Shown here: positions 45,428 to 53,531 of the stretch, piece after piece
Position numbering within the stretch: position 1 is the stretch's first letter
Layout: every line of letters starts with the position of its first letter
Source of the DNA: Anaerolineales bacterium
GTDB lineage: Bacteria; Chloroflexota; Anaerolineae; Anaerolineales; E44-bin32
Assembly (NCBI GenBank): GCA_029210945.1
Contig: JARGGH010000007.1
Location: 29,903 to 93,902 of the forward strand
Reading direction: 5' to 3'
DNA: 64,000 nucleotides
The notes under the pieces: generated by a model
Database searches by the model: none
Told to the model about the DNA's origin: nothing
Seen by the model: only the letters and a program-made list of their open reading frames with translations
Translations under genes and position numbers: made by a program

Positions 45428-46372
45428 ATGCAAAACACCGTCATCCGCACTCACGACCTCACGAAATCATATGGAGACGTGATGGCGCTCGACCATCTCA
45501 CGATGGAAATCCCCGAGCACTCGATCGTCGGCTTCCTGGGCCCGAATGGGGCCGGCAAGAGCACAACGATCAAGCTCCTGCTCGGCCTGATCCACCCGAC
45601 GGAGGGCCGCGCCGAGATCTTCGGTAAAGACATCCAATCCGAAAGCCTGGAGATCCGCCAACGGACCGGTTATCTCGCTCAAAGACCACGTTTTTATTCA
45701 AATCTGACCGCACGCGAGACGCTGCGCTTCGTGGCGCGCTTCTTCTACGATGATCCCGGACAGATCGAATCCCGCGTGGACGAATCCCTGAAAATCGTTA
45801 ATCTTGCAAGCAAGGCCGACCGGCCAATTCAGGGTTTCTCAGGCGGCGAACTGCAGCGTCTGGGGATCGCCCAGGCACAGATCAACCACCCTGAAATGCT
45901 CATCCTGGATGAGCCTGCCGCTGCGCTTGACCCGATGGGTCGTGCCGACGTCCTCAACATCATGAAACGATTACGTCAGGTCACGACGATCTTCTACTCG
46001 ACTCACATCCTCGATGATGTCCAGCGAGTGAGCGATCGAGTGGTGATCCTTAACAACGGCCGATTGGTCACGCAGGGGCCGATCGAAGAACTGCTGCTCG
46101 GTGAAGGCGATGCCGTCTACGACGTGGAACTATCCGGGCAGAGAGAGACCACGCTGGAGCGCATCCAGCAGCTGCCCTGGGTATCCCGGGTTCTCGTCAC
46201 AGCGGTGAACAGCCACACGCGTTGGAGCATCGCGGTCAAGGACGAAGCGCATGCCAGGCAGCACCTCCTACGGGTTATTTTGGAGGATGGAGATGTGCAA
46301 ATCATCCATTACGGACGCAAGCAATATGAACTTGAGGAGGTCTTCATGAATCTGGTCGGGGAGGGCTCTTGA
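45428..46372 (+). CDS. ABC-2 type exporter ATP-binding protein
   Basis: A 314-residue ATPase. Motifs: Walker A GPNGAGKST, Q loop YLAQRPRFY, signature FSGGELQRLGIAQAQ, Walker B MLILDEPAAALDP, and the H loop YSTHILDD. A C-terminal ~90-residue domain follows, as in DrrA/NatA-type exporters. I use the ATG at 45428, with GGGAGAGG just upstream, rather than a TTG four codons earlier. It is paired with the permease gene one base downstream. The cargo is unknown. Confidence 0.94.
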   Translation: MQNTVIRTHDLTKSYGDVMALDHLTMEIPEHSIVGFLGPNGAGKSTTIKLLLGLIHPTEGRAEIFGKDIQSESLEIRQRTGYLAQRPRFYSNLTARETLRFVARFFYDDPGQIESRVDESLKIVNLASKADRPIQGFSGGELQRLGIAQAQINHPEMLILDEPAAALDPMGRADVLNIMKRLRQVTTIFYSTHILDDVQRVSDRVVILNNGRLVTQGPIEELLLGEGDAVYDVELSGQRETTLERIQQLPWVSRVLVTAVNSHTRWSIAVKDEAHARQHLLRVILEDGDVQIIHYGRKQYELEEVFMNLVGEGS

Positions 46373-46373
46373 G

Positions 46374-47171
46374 ATGGCGAACATCACCACCGCAATAACC
46401 GAAAGAAAGGCATTATCAGGTTTCAGCAACCTCTTCGCTCGTGAGAGCAGACTCTGGTGGGGAACCCGCCGGTGGTGGCTGCAGGCTCTGATCGGCGCGA
46501 TCGGTATGAACAGCCTGCTGGCGTTCTTCTTCTTCGTGATGCCGCCAATCCTCCAGGCGGCTGGCGAGGAGATTGACCTCCTGACCGGCGGCGCCCAGAT
46601 GTTCTTCGGCATGGGTTTCATGATCCTCTCGATCGATGTGATCATCCTGACACTCGATACCATCCTCGGCGAGAAGCAGTCAGGGACAGCCGAGTGGGTG
46701 CTCTCGAAGCCTGTAACCCGCAGCGCTTTCGTGCTAGCGAAGTTGGCCGCTCACACGCTCCCGGTTATGCTGCTCCTCATTGCGCTGCCGAGCGCAGTCG
46801 CGTTCGGGCTGTTCCTGCTCAAAGGCGTCCCTGTGCCAGACACATTCCTGGCGGCGGTCGGCATGATGGCCTTGCACACTTTCTTTTACATCGTGCTCAC
46901 AATCACCGGCGGGGTGTTCATCGAGAACCGCAATACGCTGCTTGCCGTGACGCTTGGTTCCGCTCTGGGGGGCGTATTGCTGGCTAACCTGCTGGCGCCA
47001 TTCGTGATGTGGACCCCCTGGCCGTTGGCTGCAATCGCAGCCGGGATCGTCGCCGGCGCTGAGGAAGCGCTCCCCGGCATGCTTTATCTCCCGGTGTTCT
47101 TCACTGCATTCTGGTGCGTGGTCGGGATCATCGCTGCTTTGATCGGTTTCAACCGGGCGGAATTAGCCTGA
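46374..47171 (+). CDS. ABC-2 type permease
   Basis: A 265-residue membrane protein with about six hydrophobic helices and the ABC-2 layout: an N-terminal cytoplasmic stretch, a first helix (ALIGAIGMNSLLAFFFFVM), then DTILGEKQSGTAEWVLSKPVTRSAFVLAKL, the conserved cytoplasmic coupling segment. Together with the preceding ATPase it would form a homodimeric exporter. The pair ends in a GC-rich hairpin. Confidence 0.9.
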   Translation: MANITTAITERKALSGFSNLFARESRLWWGTRRWWLQALIGAIGMNSLLAFFFFVMPPILQAAGEEIDLLTGGAQMFFGMGFMILSIDVIILTLDTILGEKQSGTAEWVLSKPVTRSAFVLAKLAAHTLPVMLLLIALPSAVAFGLFLLKGVPVPDTFLAAVGMMALHTFFYIVLTITGGVFIENRNTLLAVTLGSALGGVLLANLLAPFVMWTPWPLAAIAAGIVAGAEEALPGMLYLPVFFTAFWCVVGIIAALIGFNRAELA

Positions 47172-47220
47172 CCGCACAGAACGCCCTGCCCTGTGGATCG
47201 AGATAAGCGGACTGGGCGTA

Positions 47221-47248
47221 CCCTGCTCCCCGGAAGGGGGGAGCAGGG
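47221..47248 (+). terminator. GC-rich hairpin after the ABC exporter genes
   Basis: CCCTGCTCCCC pairs with GGGGAGCAGGG (11 bp, 6-nt loop). No T-run follows, so it may act as an mRNA-end stabiliser or a weak terminator. Confidence 0.55.
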
Positions 47249-47377
47249 TGTTGCAGCCGCCGAAAAAATGTATACTTCATGAGACCTGGCACGTTTGATA
47301 AACATATGCCAACAACACGAGAGTGGTGGGTGGGTTGCCTGCCCAATCTTTGAGATGGTGGATCCCTGGAGGCCATT

Positions 47378-48334
47378 ATGCGCGCCCGGATCGTCAAATT
47401 AACGCTCGTTTGTACGCTGCTGACCGTGACCGGTTGCACTCTTCCCGGCGCAGCTTCACCAACCCCTTTCACGTTCCCGACGCCGAATCTCACCCACACC
47501 GCAATCTTTGCTGCGACCCCCACCGAGACAGAGCCGCCGCCCACGCTGCCCCCCGCCGAAGTGCCCTCCAGCGCCACACCGCTCCTGGCAATCCTCACCT
47601 CCACCCCAGATGGAACCGAGCCGACCCCCACCGCGGGTCCCTCACTCACACCGGTGCCAACCTCCACCGACCGCCGCCCCAACGGCGCGCTCATCACAGC
47701 CGCATACCTCTCCACCCCACCGACCATTGACGGCTCCCTGGAGGAATGGTCGACCACCGGTTACCGTGCCGACAGCATCCTCTCGTATGCCAGCTCGAGC
47801 TGGACAGGTGCAAGCGATCTATCGGCGGATTTCTACGTTGGATGGGATGCCAGCAATCTCTATCTTGGTGTGCGAAGGGTCGACGACGCTATCGTTCAGG
47901 TTTCAACAGGACGATATATGTACCGCGGCGATGACGTCGAAATCCAGCTCGATCTCGATCTGGAGGGTGATTACAGCACGACACTGGTCAACAGCGACGA
48001 TTATCAAATCGGCCTCTCTGCGGGGAACTTCGACAGCCTGCCGCCGGAAGCATACCGCTGGTTCCCGCGCAGCGTGGAGGGCCGTTTAACAAGTGTGCAG
48101 GTGAAGGCGGTCAAGACCTCCAGCGGTTATGATCTGGAAGCGCAGATTCCCTGGATTATTTTCGGGCACACGCCTGCCGAAAACGAACGTTTTGGATTCG
48201 CCCTCTCGCTTTCCGATAACGACCGGAGTGGAATATCTGACTGGCAATCGATGGTCTCTTCGGTGAGCACACGCCGGGTAGCCGATCCGACCACCTGGGG
48301 GACGCTCATCCTTGAGGCGCCCACCGCGCAGTAA
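47378..48334 (+). CDS. CBM9-like sugar-binding lipoprotein
   Basis: A 318-residue lipoprotein (lipobox VTGC at about residues 17-20). A ~85-residue Thr/Pro-rich linker leads to a family 9 carbohydrate-binding-like domain: TIDGSLEEWS opening, FYVGWDASNLYLGVRRVDD, YRGDDVEIQLDLD (the typical GDxVEIxLD strand), and the C-terminal GYDLEAQIPW...RFGFALSLSDND. Such domains occur on xylanases and as stand-alone surface proteins. No catalytic domain is attached. Attachment of sugars or glycans at the cell surface is the likely role. Confidence 0.83.
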   Translation: MRARIVKLTLVCTLLTVTGCTLPGAASPTPFTFPTPNLTHTAIFAATPTETEPPPTLPPAEVPSSATPLLAILTSTPDGTEPTPTAGPSLTPVPTSTDRRPNGALITAAYLSTPPTIDGSLEEWSTTGYRADSILSYASSSWTGASDLSADFYVGWDASNLYLGVRRVDDAIVQVSTGRYMYRGDDVEIQLDLDLEGDYSTTLVNSDDYQIGLSAGNFDSLPPEAYRWFPRSVEGRLTSVQVKAVKTSSGYDLEAQIPWIIFGHTPAENERFGFALSLSDNDRSGISDWQSMVSSVSTRRVADPTTWGTLILEAPTAQ

Positions 48335-48356
48335 ATCCACGGGCAGATGAAATCAA

Positions 48357-48382
48357 GCGCCCCGGACGATGGTCCGGGGCGC
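48357..48382. terminator. Hairpin between convergent genes
   Basis: GCGCCCCGGAC pairs with GTCCGGGGCGC (11 bp, loop GATG). The minus-strand side continues TTGATTT, the plus side ATTCG. It is a probable bidirectional terminator. Confidence 0.7.
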
Positions 48383-48412
48383 ATTCGTTCGCGATCAATT
48401 ATCCTTCCGCAC

Positions 48413-49252
48413 TCAGAAAAGTACGGAGGCCAATTCCTCTCGGTACTGCTGGGTGAGCGTGTCCTCGTCACCCAGGATTCCAAATAGCGCCAGCAGGATC
48501 TCGCGCGGCAGGCCATCACGGTAGCGTTTGTCGTGCCGCAGGATATCAATCAGGCCATCCATCGCGGCGGGGACATTGCCGCGCGCGATCAGACGCCCCG
48601 CTTGATACAGTTCTGCTGCAAGTGGATCCTGATCGTCATAACCCGGGCCATTGTCCTCCACCTCGGTCAGCAGCTTTGCAAGCGGTCGGTACAGTTCAGC
48701 TTGAGCCCACTCCGTGCCGGCTGGAAAATCTGCGATGAGCTTCTGGGCCTCCGAGCCCCGCCCCTGCATCAGCAGGCTCTCCAGCAAGCCCAGCGCAGCT
48801 GCCGGGTTGGCGTCATTTTCGGACAGGATCTCCCGGAATGACTGCTCCGCCTGGTCCCATTGATGCGTCATGAGCAGGCTGCGCGCTTCGTTGACCGTTT
48901 GGTCGGCTTCGTCGGGAACAACCTGCTCGAGAAAACGGCGCAGCATGCCTTCTGGCTGCGCACCGACAAATTCGTGCGCGACCTGGCCATTCTGAAACGC
49001 CTTCACTGCTGGGATCCCCTGAACACCATAACGCACCGCCAGTGACGGATTTTCGTCCACATTCAGCTTGGCGAGCACAAATGAACCGCCGGCTTCCAGG
49101 GCGAACCGCTCCAGCATCGGGCCAAGCGTCTTGCAAGGACCGCACCAGAGCGCCCAGAAATCGACGACAACGGGCACTTCGTGGGACTTAAGGAGAACGT
49201 CCTGTTCGAACGTCGCTTCATTTACATCGATGACGTAGGGGCTGAGACTCAC
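48413..49252 (-). CDS. Thioredoxin-TPR protein (CnoX/YbbN-like)
   Basis: A 279-residue cytoplasmic protein. Residues 1-110 are a thioredoxin domain with intact active site WCGPC and cis-Pro loop (GIPAVKAF). The remainder is helical with degenerate TPR-like repeats (NEARSLLMTHQWDQAEQSFREIL; ALGLLESLLMQGRGSEAQKLIAD), as in YbbN/CnoX, a chaperone-like redox protein that hands substrates to GroEL/DnaK. E. coli YbbN has SxxC, whereas this one is a genuine dithiol. Confidence 0.9.
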   Translation of the reverse strand: MSLSPYVIDVNEATFEQDVLLKSHEVPVVVDFWALWCGPCKTLGPMLERFALEAGGSFVLAKLNVDENPSLAVRYGVQGIPAVKAFQNGQVAHEFVGAQPEGMLRRFLEQVVPDEADQTVNEARSLLMTHQWDQAEQSFREILSENDANPAAALGLLESLLMQGRGSEAQKLIADFPAGTEWAQAELYRPLAKLLTEVEDNGPGYDDQDPLAAELYQAGRLIARGNVPAAMDGLIDILRHDKRYRDGLPREILLALFGILGDEDTLTQQYREELASVLF

Positions 49253-49337
49253 CTCGTCCTCCCTTCTTCAACACAGTTCATTGCAGACCTCAAACGCGGC
49301 GCGATATGCCTGCTCAAACACCGGATCACCATAACCT

Positions 49338-49760
49338 TCACTCTCCGTAATCCTCCGGATCAGCCGGTTGGGCAATTTCAACTACCTCACCATGGATATC
49401 CAGAACCACCCGGAACCCCATCATCCCGAGCCAGGCGCGCATATCCTCGGGGAGTCCGGTTTGCAGCAAACCTTCTACCTGGCTGTCAACATCTTTCAAA
49501 GAGGCTTCAATCGCCGCCTTTGTGAAGATGTCCTCCTGTCCGAGCATCTTCATCGCGCCTTCACTGATGACCTCTTCCTGGCCGTTGATCATGCCGAAAA
49601 GTTCGCCCAGAACCCGGCGGTCAACCGCCTCGCTCTCGACATGGCGGAGGAACCCGTCATCGTCGATGACATAGAAAAAATCGCCGCCGACCTGTTTGAC
49701 CACCACCGGATTGTCCCACTCGTCAACGACGAGACCTTCAAAGAGCACCTTTGCGCTCAT
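49338..49760 (-). CDS. Conserved-looking small protein of unknown function
   Basis: A 140-residue acidic protein that I do not recognise. The N-terminal part is predicted beta (VLFEGLVVDEWDNPVVVKQVGGDFFYVIDDDGFLRHV), the middle is helical (RRVLGELFGMINGQEEVISEGAMKML), and the C terminus ends in a beta strand and DPEDYGE. No signal peptide or membrane segment. It lies 85 bp after the thioredoxin-TPR start on the same strand, so the two may be cotranscribed. Confidence 0.72.
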   Translation of the reverse strand: MSAKVLFEGLVVDEWDNPVVVKQVGGDFFYVIDDDGFLRHVESEAVDRRVLGELFGMINGQEEVISEGAMKMLGQEDIFTKAAIEASLKDVDSQVEGLLQTGLPEDMRAWLGMMGFRVVLDIHGEVVEIAQPADPEDYGE

Positions 49761-49908
49761 AACCAGGCAACCTCAATCGCTTCCACTGCACTGCGCAGAT
49801 TCGAATCCCAACTCGGGGCGTCGACTCTGCCCTGTCGAGAGGAATCTTACCAGAATTGGAGCTCGCGTTGGGTCTCAGAATGAGGGGGCAATCCCGGCTT
49901 TCAGGCAC

Positions 49909-50910
49909 TCAGGGATGGACGTAGACCAGCGTCCCCACCGAGGCGAAGTTGAAGAGCCACTCCGAATCAGCGGTGCGCAAGTTGACACAGCCATGGCTCA
50001 TCGGAGTCCCAAAATTGCTGTGCCAGTACGTCCCGTGCAGAGCATAACCCCGGTAAAAATACATCGTGTAAGGGACATCAGGAAGGTAGTAGCCCGGCCC
50101 GGACATATCCGTGGCGCTTAGTTTCACGTACACACGGTACTGGCCGAGCACGGTTGGATGTGCCGATGTGCCGGTTGAGACCGTAAAGCTGTTCACCTGC
50201 CGATCGCCCTCGTAGGCAGAAACGCGCTGCTCGCTGATATCGATCTCGATCCAACGCCCTTCAGCATAGATCTCTTCCATTGAAATTGAGTATGAGGATA
50301 GATAGGATACCTGCCGGGTCGGGGTGGCGGTCGGCGTGAAGGTCGCCGTCGGGGTTAGCGTGATTGTGGGTGTCGCGGTCGGCGTCGGCGTGGGCGTAGA
50401 GGTCGGGGTCGGGGTTGCCGTCATGGTCGCCTTCTCGAGCGGGTTCCCGGCTGTCTGGGGCTGCAGAGCCGCCGCCGGTTTACGCCCGATATGCAGACCA
50501 ACCGCACCGGCAAGCACCAGTGAGGCGAGAAGAACCCGGACCGGCAGAACCCGGCGCTGGGCGATATGGGACCCGGGGACCATATCAGGCAGCAGCCCTT
50601 CAGGTATGCTCGCTTCCCGGAGGGCAGCACGCCGGTCTTGCGCCGGAACCGAGCGCGCAAGGTAGCGGATTGCCTGGCGTGCGCTCTCGCTGCGCGGGTT
50701 GATCTCCAGCGCGCGGGCGGCATAAGCCAGCCCGGCGCGCGGCTCCGAAACACCCGCCAGGATTAGCCAGGCTTTTTCAGAACGCGGATTTGCGCGCACC
50801 GCCTGACGGGCATGTTTGCGGGCTGTCCACCTATCACCTGCACGCAATGCGCGTTTGGCTGCGCTTAGAGACTGCCTGAATAGCTCATCCATCGAGGGAT
50901 TTGTGGTCAC
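49909..50910 (-). CDS. L,D-transpeptidase with cytoplasmic TPR-like head
   Basis: A 333-residue bitopic membrane protein. Residues 1-95 are helical with TPR-like repeats and would be cytoplasmic, a transmembrane helix lies near 120-142, then a low-complexity Thr/Pro linker (~40 residues of TPTPT type, encoded by a GTCGGC-like tandem repeat) crosses to a C-terminal YkuD domain. The catalytic motif is HGTYWHSNFGTPMSHGCVNL (His, Cys). YkuD enzymes make 3-3 peptidoglycan crosslinks or attach proteins to the wall. Its start is 11 bp after the stop of the amidase gene. Confidence 0.92.
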   Translation of the reverse strand: MTTNPSMDELFRQSLSAAKRALRAGDRWTARKHARQAVRANPRSEKAWLILAGVSEPRAGLAYAARALEINPRSESARQAIRYLARSVPAQDRRAALREASIPEGLLPDMVPGSHIAQRRVLPVRVLLASLVLAGAVGLHIGRKPAAALQPQTAGNPLEKATMTATPTPTSTPTPTPTATPTITLTPTATFTPTATPTRQVSYLSSYSISMEEIYAEGRWIEIDISEQRVSAYEGDRQVNSFTVSTGTSAHPTVLGQYRVYVKLSATDMSGPGYYLPDVPYTMYFYRGYALHGTYWHSNFGTPMSHGCVNLRTADSEWLFNFASVGTLVYVHP

Positions 50911-50921
50911 AGATATTCAAC

Positions 50922-51734
50922 CTAAGGAATCGACGCCGGCTCATTATTGACGTAACAGAGCACGCCATCAGCGATGCCGCGCGCCGCTTTCCCGGGATTG
51001 GAGGTTAAGAAATCGCGATCGAGATAAAGGAACCCGGCTTCGATGATTGCGGCTGGGGTTTGACTATGAATCTCGCGGAACGAATGATACTCGGTCATAT
51101 CCCGCGTGATGCTGCCTGCGTGAAAGTTCATGTCCGTCGCGCGCGCATAACGATCGACGATGCAGTCCACCAGGCGTTGTGCCCGATCGGGCACAACCGT
51201 ATCGAGCGCGCTGGCGACCTTGTAACCCGTCGCCAGATCGTTGATCGGCAAACACGAATCAGCGTGGATCGAAACCAGCGCGACGGCACGATATTCAAAC
51301 AACCGGTCGTCGAATTCTTCCAGCACATCGACTTCGAAACCAGCCGCTTCCAACGCCGCTGCTGTGCGCATGCCGATCTCCCGGTTGACCTCCAGTTCGG
51401 TCAACCCATCGGAGCAGATGCTGCCCGGATCGTCAGCACCGGTAGATGGATTCGGCCCGAGGTGGCCGATGACGATGCCCACCCTCAAGGCACGATCCTC
51501 GATCGAGGTCCCGGGTTCAGCAACCGAAGCGGACGGGCCGGCAGGGTCGGTGTCCAGCGCCGCCACCAATTGACCGGCGATCTCACCGGGGCTCAGACTT
51601 GCCGGCGTCCAGGCAGTGAAAATGGTCGCGAGGATCGCGGCGACGATCAGCGTCACGCTGACATGCCGGAGAACCTCCCGGCCGGGTGGCTCTGAATTCG
51701 TTCGTATCTTTCTCTGCCCGTAATCTTGCTGCAT
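50922..51734 (-). CDS. N-acetylmuramoyl-L-alanine amidase (Amidase_3)
   Basis: A 270-residue membrane-anchored protein: basic N terminus, transmembrane helix (about 24-44), then a zinc amidase domain. Zinc and catalytic residues are in VGIVIGHLG (His), LTELEVNREI (Glu), ALVSIHADSC (His) and AAIIEAGFLY (Glu). It would cut the amide between muramic acid and stem peptide. The start is ambiguous: ATG at 51734, GTG at 51755 or ATG at 51770. A TATAAT overlaps the last ATG, which argues for one of the two downstream starts. It is cotranscribed with the L,D-transpeptidase, a wall-remodelling pair. Confidence 0.9.
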   Translation of the reverse strand: MQQDYGQRKIRTNSEPPGREVLRHVSVTLIVAAILATIFTAWTPASLSPGEIAGQLVAALDTDPAGPSASVAEPGTSIEDRALRVGIVIGHLGPNPSTGADDPGSICSDGLTELEVNREIGMRTAAALEAAGFEVDVLEEFDDRLFEYRAVALVSIHADSCLPINDLATGYKVASALDTVVPDRAQRLVDCIVDRYARATDMNFHAGSITRDMTEYHSFREIHSQTPAAIIEAGFLYLDRDFLTSNPGKAARGIADGVLCYVNNEPASIP

Positions 51735-51842
51735 ATCCTGCTGCCGTTCGCTCACTTGCCTGGCTGACATTATAGCAGTGGTCCATATCCGGTTACTACG
51801 TGACCTGAGTCCCTGCCTAAACCACGTTTGCAGGGCAGACGC

Positions 51843-51870
51843 TTGACTCCGGCCTTTCAAAATGTATAAT
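51843..51870 (+). promoter_or_regulatory. Promoter of the cysteine/CysO operon
   Basis: TTGACT and TATAAT are separated by 16 bp. Initiation near 51877 gives a leader of ~250 nt before the cysteine synthase gene, long enough to hold the leader peptide and attenuator. Confidence 0.75.
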
Positions 51871-51913
51871 ATCCATCAATATATTCATAATTATTTGACC
51901 GGGTAGGTACCTT

Positions 51914-51952
51914 ATGATGGTTCACTGCACATGTCCGAGGCGGGGGCGCTAA
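51914..51952 (+). CDS. Cys-containing leader peptide, MMVHCTCPRRGR
   Basis: A 12-codon reading frame begins 37 nt after the predicted transcription start. It has AGGT about six bases before the ATG and Cys codons TGC and TGT at positions 5 and 7. Its last codons overlap the first arm of the downstream fold (region 1), and the stop at 51950-51952 lies just before region 2. These positions are those expected of a trp-type attenuation peptide: ribosome stalling at Cys codons would mask region 1, normal translation would reach the stop. Translation itself is not demonstrated. Confidence 0.65.
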   Translation: MMVHCTCPRRGR

Positions 51953-52105
51953 TCACCTCGTCTCTTGTCAACAGACTGTAACACGATCATCTTCCTTCAG
52001 TAAGACATCCAACAGACGAGCCGTGACACGCTCCCGCGCTGCAATATGCGTGCCTGGAAGTGCGTTCATTCGCGCTTCACTGTCGTCACGATCGTCTGTT
52101 TTTTT
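51936..52105 (+). promoter_or_regulatory. Transcription attenuator with competing stems, Cys-responsive (predicted)
   Basis: Four arms can be traced. Region 1 (CGAGG, 51936-51940) pairs with region 2 (CCTCG, 51956-51960). Region 2 extended (CTCGTCT-C-TTG, 51957-51967) pairs with region 3 (52010-52020) in 10 of 11 positions: the antiterminator. Region 3 (ACAGACGA, 52012-52019, and CGTGAC, 52022-52027) pairs with region 4 (GTCACG, 52085-52090, and TCGTCTGT, 52092-52099): the terminator, followed by T7 (52099-52105). The 2:3 and 3:4 pairings exclude each other. Low cysteine should stall the ribosome on the leader Cys codons, mask region 1 and let 2:3 form, allowing read-through. High cysteine should favour termination 20 nt before the cysteine synthase ATG. 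Confidence 0.7.
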
Positions 52106-52125
52106 GTTTTCAACTGGAGTCGAGC

Positions 52126-53079
52126 ATGACCCACCTCATCGAACAAACCGGAATCAATATCAACGCAGCCGAGCGGACGGGACTATGGGAGCTTGTCGGC
52201 AACACCCCGTTGGTTCCGATTAAGAACCTTTTTGCCGGACGCATTTCCGGTGAAGTGGATATCTACGCCAAAGCAGAGTGGTTCAACCCCAGCGGATCTG
52301 TAAAAGATAGGCCCGCAGCTGCAATCCTCGAACAGGCTCGGAAAAGCGGGGCGCTCGCGGATGGTCGAATATTTCTCGATTCGACTTCCGGGAATATGGG
52401 CATCGCCTACGCGACGCTGGGAGCCACACTCGGTATCCCGATCGAGCTAACCATCCCCTCAAACGCCACCCCGGAAAGGCTGGCGATCCTGCGCAGCTTC
52501 GGCGTGATCGTCACGCTGACCGACCCGCTGGAAGGGTCCGAAGGTGCCCACGAAGTCGCCCTCGGCATGGCTGCCAACCATCCCGATCGGTACCATTACG
52601 CTGACCAATACAGCAACCCTTCCAACTGGCAGGCCCATTACGCTTCCACCGGCCCGGAAATATTTGAGCAAACTCGGGGAAGCGTCACGCACTTCGTCGC
52701 CGGGATGGGAACGACCGGTACGATCACCGGAACCGGGCGCTACTTAAAAGAGCAAAACCCCGATATCCGGATCGTCGGTGTTCAACCAGATGGTCCCTTC
52801 CATGGATTGGAAGGTCTAAAGCACCTGCCCTCAACGCCCACACCCGCAATCTTCGATCCGAGCGTCGTGGACGAGGTACGCCACATCGCCACGGAACCGG
52901 CCTACAAAATGGTCAGAGAACTGGCGCGCGTGGAAGGACTCTTCGTTGGTATCTCGGCAGCTGCCGCTATCCTGGCAGCCTTTGAGGTGGCTCGCGACCT
53001 TGGAGAAGGCACGCTCGTCGTGCTGCTCCCTGATTCGGGCGCCAAGTATCTCTCACAGCCGTTCTGGGGGCAGGAATGA
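52126..53079 (+). CDS. cysM: Cysteine synthase (CysM-like, PLP-dependent)
   Basis: A 317-residue fold-type II PLP enzyme. It has VGNTPLVPI, the PLP lysine Lys60 in WFNPSGSVKDRPA, the STSGNMGIAYA substrate loop, GMGTTGTITGTGRYL (phosphate cup) and a C-terminal LLPDSGAKYLS. Such enzymes form cysteine from activated serine and sulfide or, in the CysO pathway, from a protein thiocarboxylate. Operon position with JAMM and CysO-like genes favours the second. The Arg that in Mycobacterium CysM recognises phosphoserine is not evident (GVQPDGPFHGLEGL), so the acceptor is uncertain. The start is the ATG at 52126 with GGAG upstream; the stop overlaps the next gene (ATGA). Confidence 0.9.
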   Translation: MTHLIEQTGININAAERTGLWELVGNTPLVPIKNLFAGRISGEVDIYAKAEWFNPSGSVKDRPAAAILEQARKSGALADGRIFLDSTSGNMGIAYATLGATLGIPIELTIPSNATPERLAILRSFGVIVTLTDPLEGSEGAHEVALGMAANHPDRYHYADQYSNPSNWQAHYASTGPEIFEQTRGSVTHFVAGMGTTGTITGTGRYLKEQNPDIRIVGVQPDGPFHGLEGLKHLPSTPTPAIFDPSVVDEVRHIATEPAYKMVRELARVEGLFVGISAAAAILAAFEVARDLGEGTLVVLLPDSGAKYLSQPFWGQE

Positions 53080-53531
53080 CGCTCCGGATCTCAGCGGGCG
53101 TCTACGCCGCCATCTGCGCCCACGCCGAAAAAGTCTACCCTGAGGAAGCGGCCGGGTTCCTGTTCGGCCGCCTTGATGGCGACAGCCGAGTCGTCGAGAC
53201 CGCCCTGCCCCAGGACAACCATTTCGAAACCGATCAGCGCCGGCGGAGATATCTGATCGAAGCCGAGGATATGCTGTGTGCAGAGCAGTTCGCCGAAGAG
53301 CAAGGATTCGAAATCCTGGGCATCTTCCATTCGCATCCCGATCATCCTCCGGAACCCTCCCGGTTTGATCTGGAGTGGTCGCTGCCCTGGTTCTCATACC
53401 TGATCACGAGCGTATACAACGGCAAGACGGCCGCTTCACGCTGTTGGCGCTTGAACGATGACCGCAGTCAATTTGATGAAGAAGAGATCGAGTGGAGTCA
53501 AATTTTGGAAATGAAGGAGCAATCGGAATGA
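53076..53531 (+). CDS. mec: JAMM/MPN+ metallopeptidase (Mec+-like)
   Basis: A 151-residue single JAMM domain with every zinc-site residue: Glu in YPEEAAGFLFG (23/24), His85 and His87 in FHSHPDHPPEPSRFD, Ser95 and Asp98, in the exact HxH-x7-SxxD spacing. In Mycobacterium tuberculosis the counterpart Mec+ frees cysteine from the CysO-cysteine adduct; QbsD/HcyD-type relatives trim C-terminal residues from sulfur carriers to expose Gly-Gly. Either role, or both, fits here because the next gene encodes a carrier whose Gly-Gly is not terminal. Starts and stops overlap both neighbours by 4 bp, so the trio is tightly coupled. Confidence 0.93.
   Translation: MTLRISAGVYAAICAHAEKVYPEEAAGFLFGRLDGDSRVVETALPQDNHFETDQRRRRYLIEAEDMLCAEQFAEEQGFEILGIFHSHPDHPPEPSRFDLEWSLPWFSYLITSVYNGKTAASRCWRLNDDRSQFDEEEIEWSQILEMKEQSE

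Noticed and set aside
47251..47276. TTGCAG...TATACT as promoter of the CBM9-like lipoprotein
   Set aside because: The spacer is only 14 bp and the distance to the start is ~100 bp; not strong enough to list.
50320..50430. GTCGGC/GGGGTC tandem repeats that could suggest a CRISPR or VNTR array
   Set aside because: They encode the Thr/Pro linker of the L,D-transpeptidase in frame; unit length is 6-12 bp without spacers.
51768..51770. Upstream ATG of the amidase as start codon
   Set aside because: It overlaps a TATAAT that more likely is the -10 of the gene, so a downstream start was preferred.
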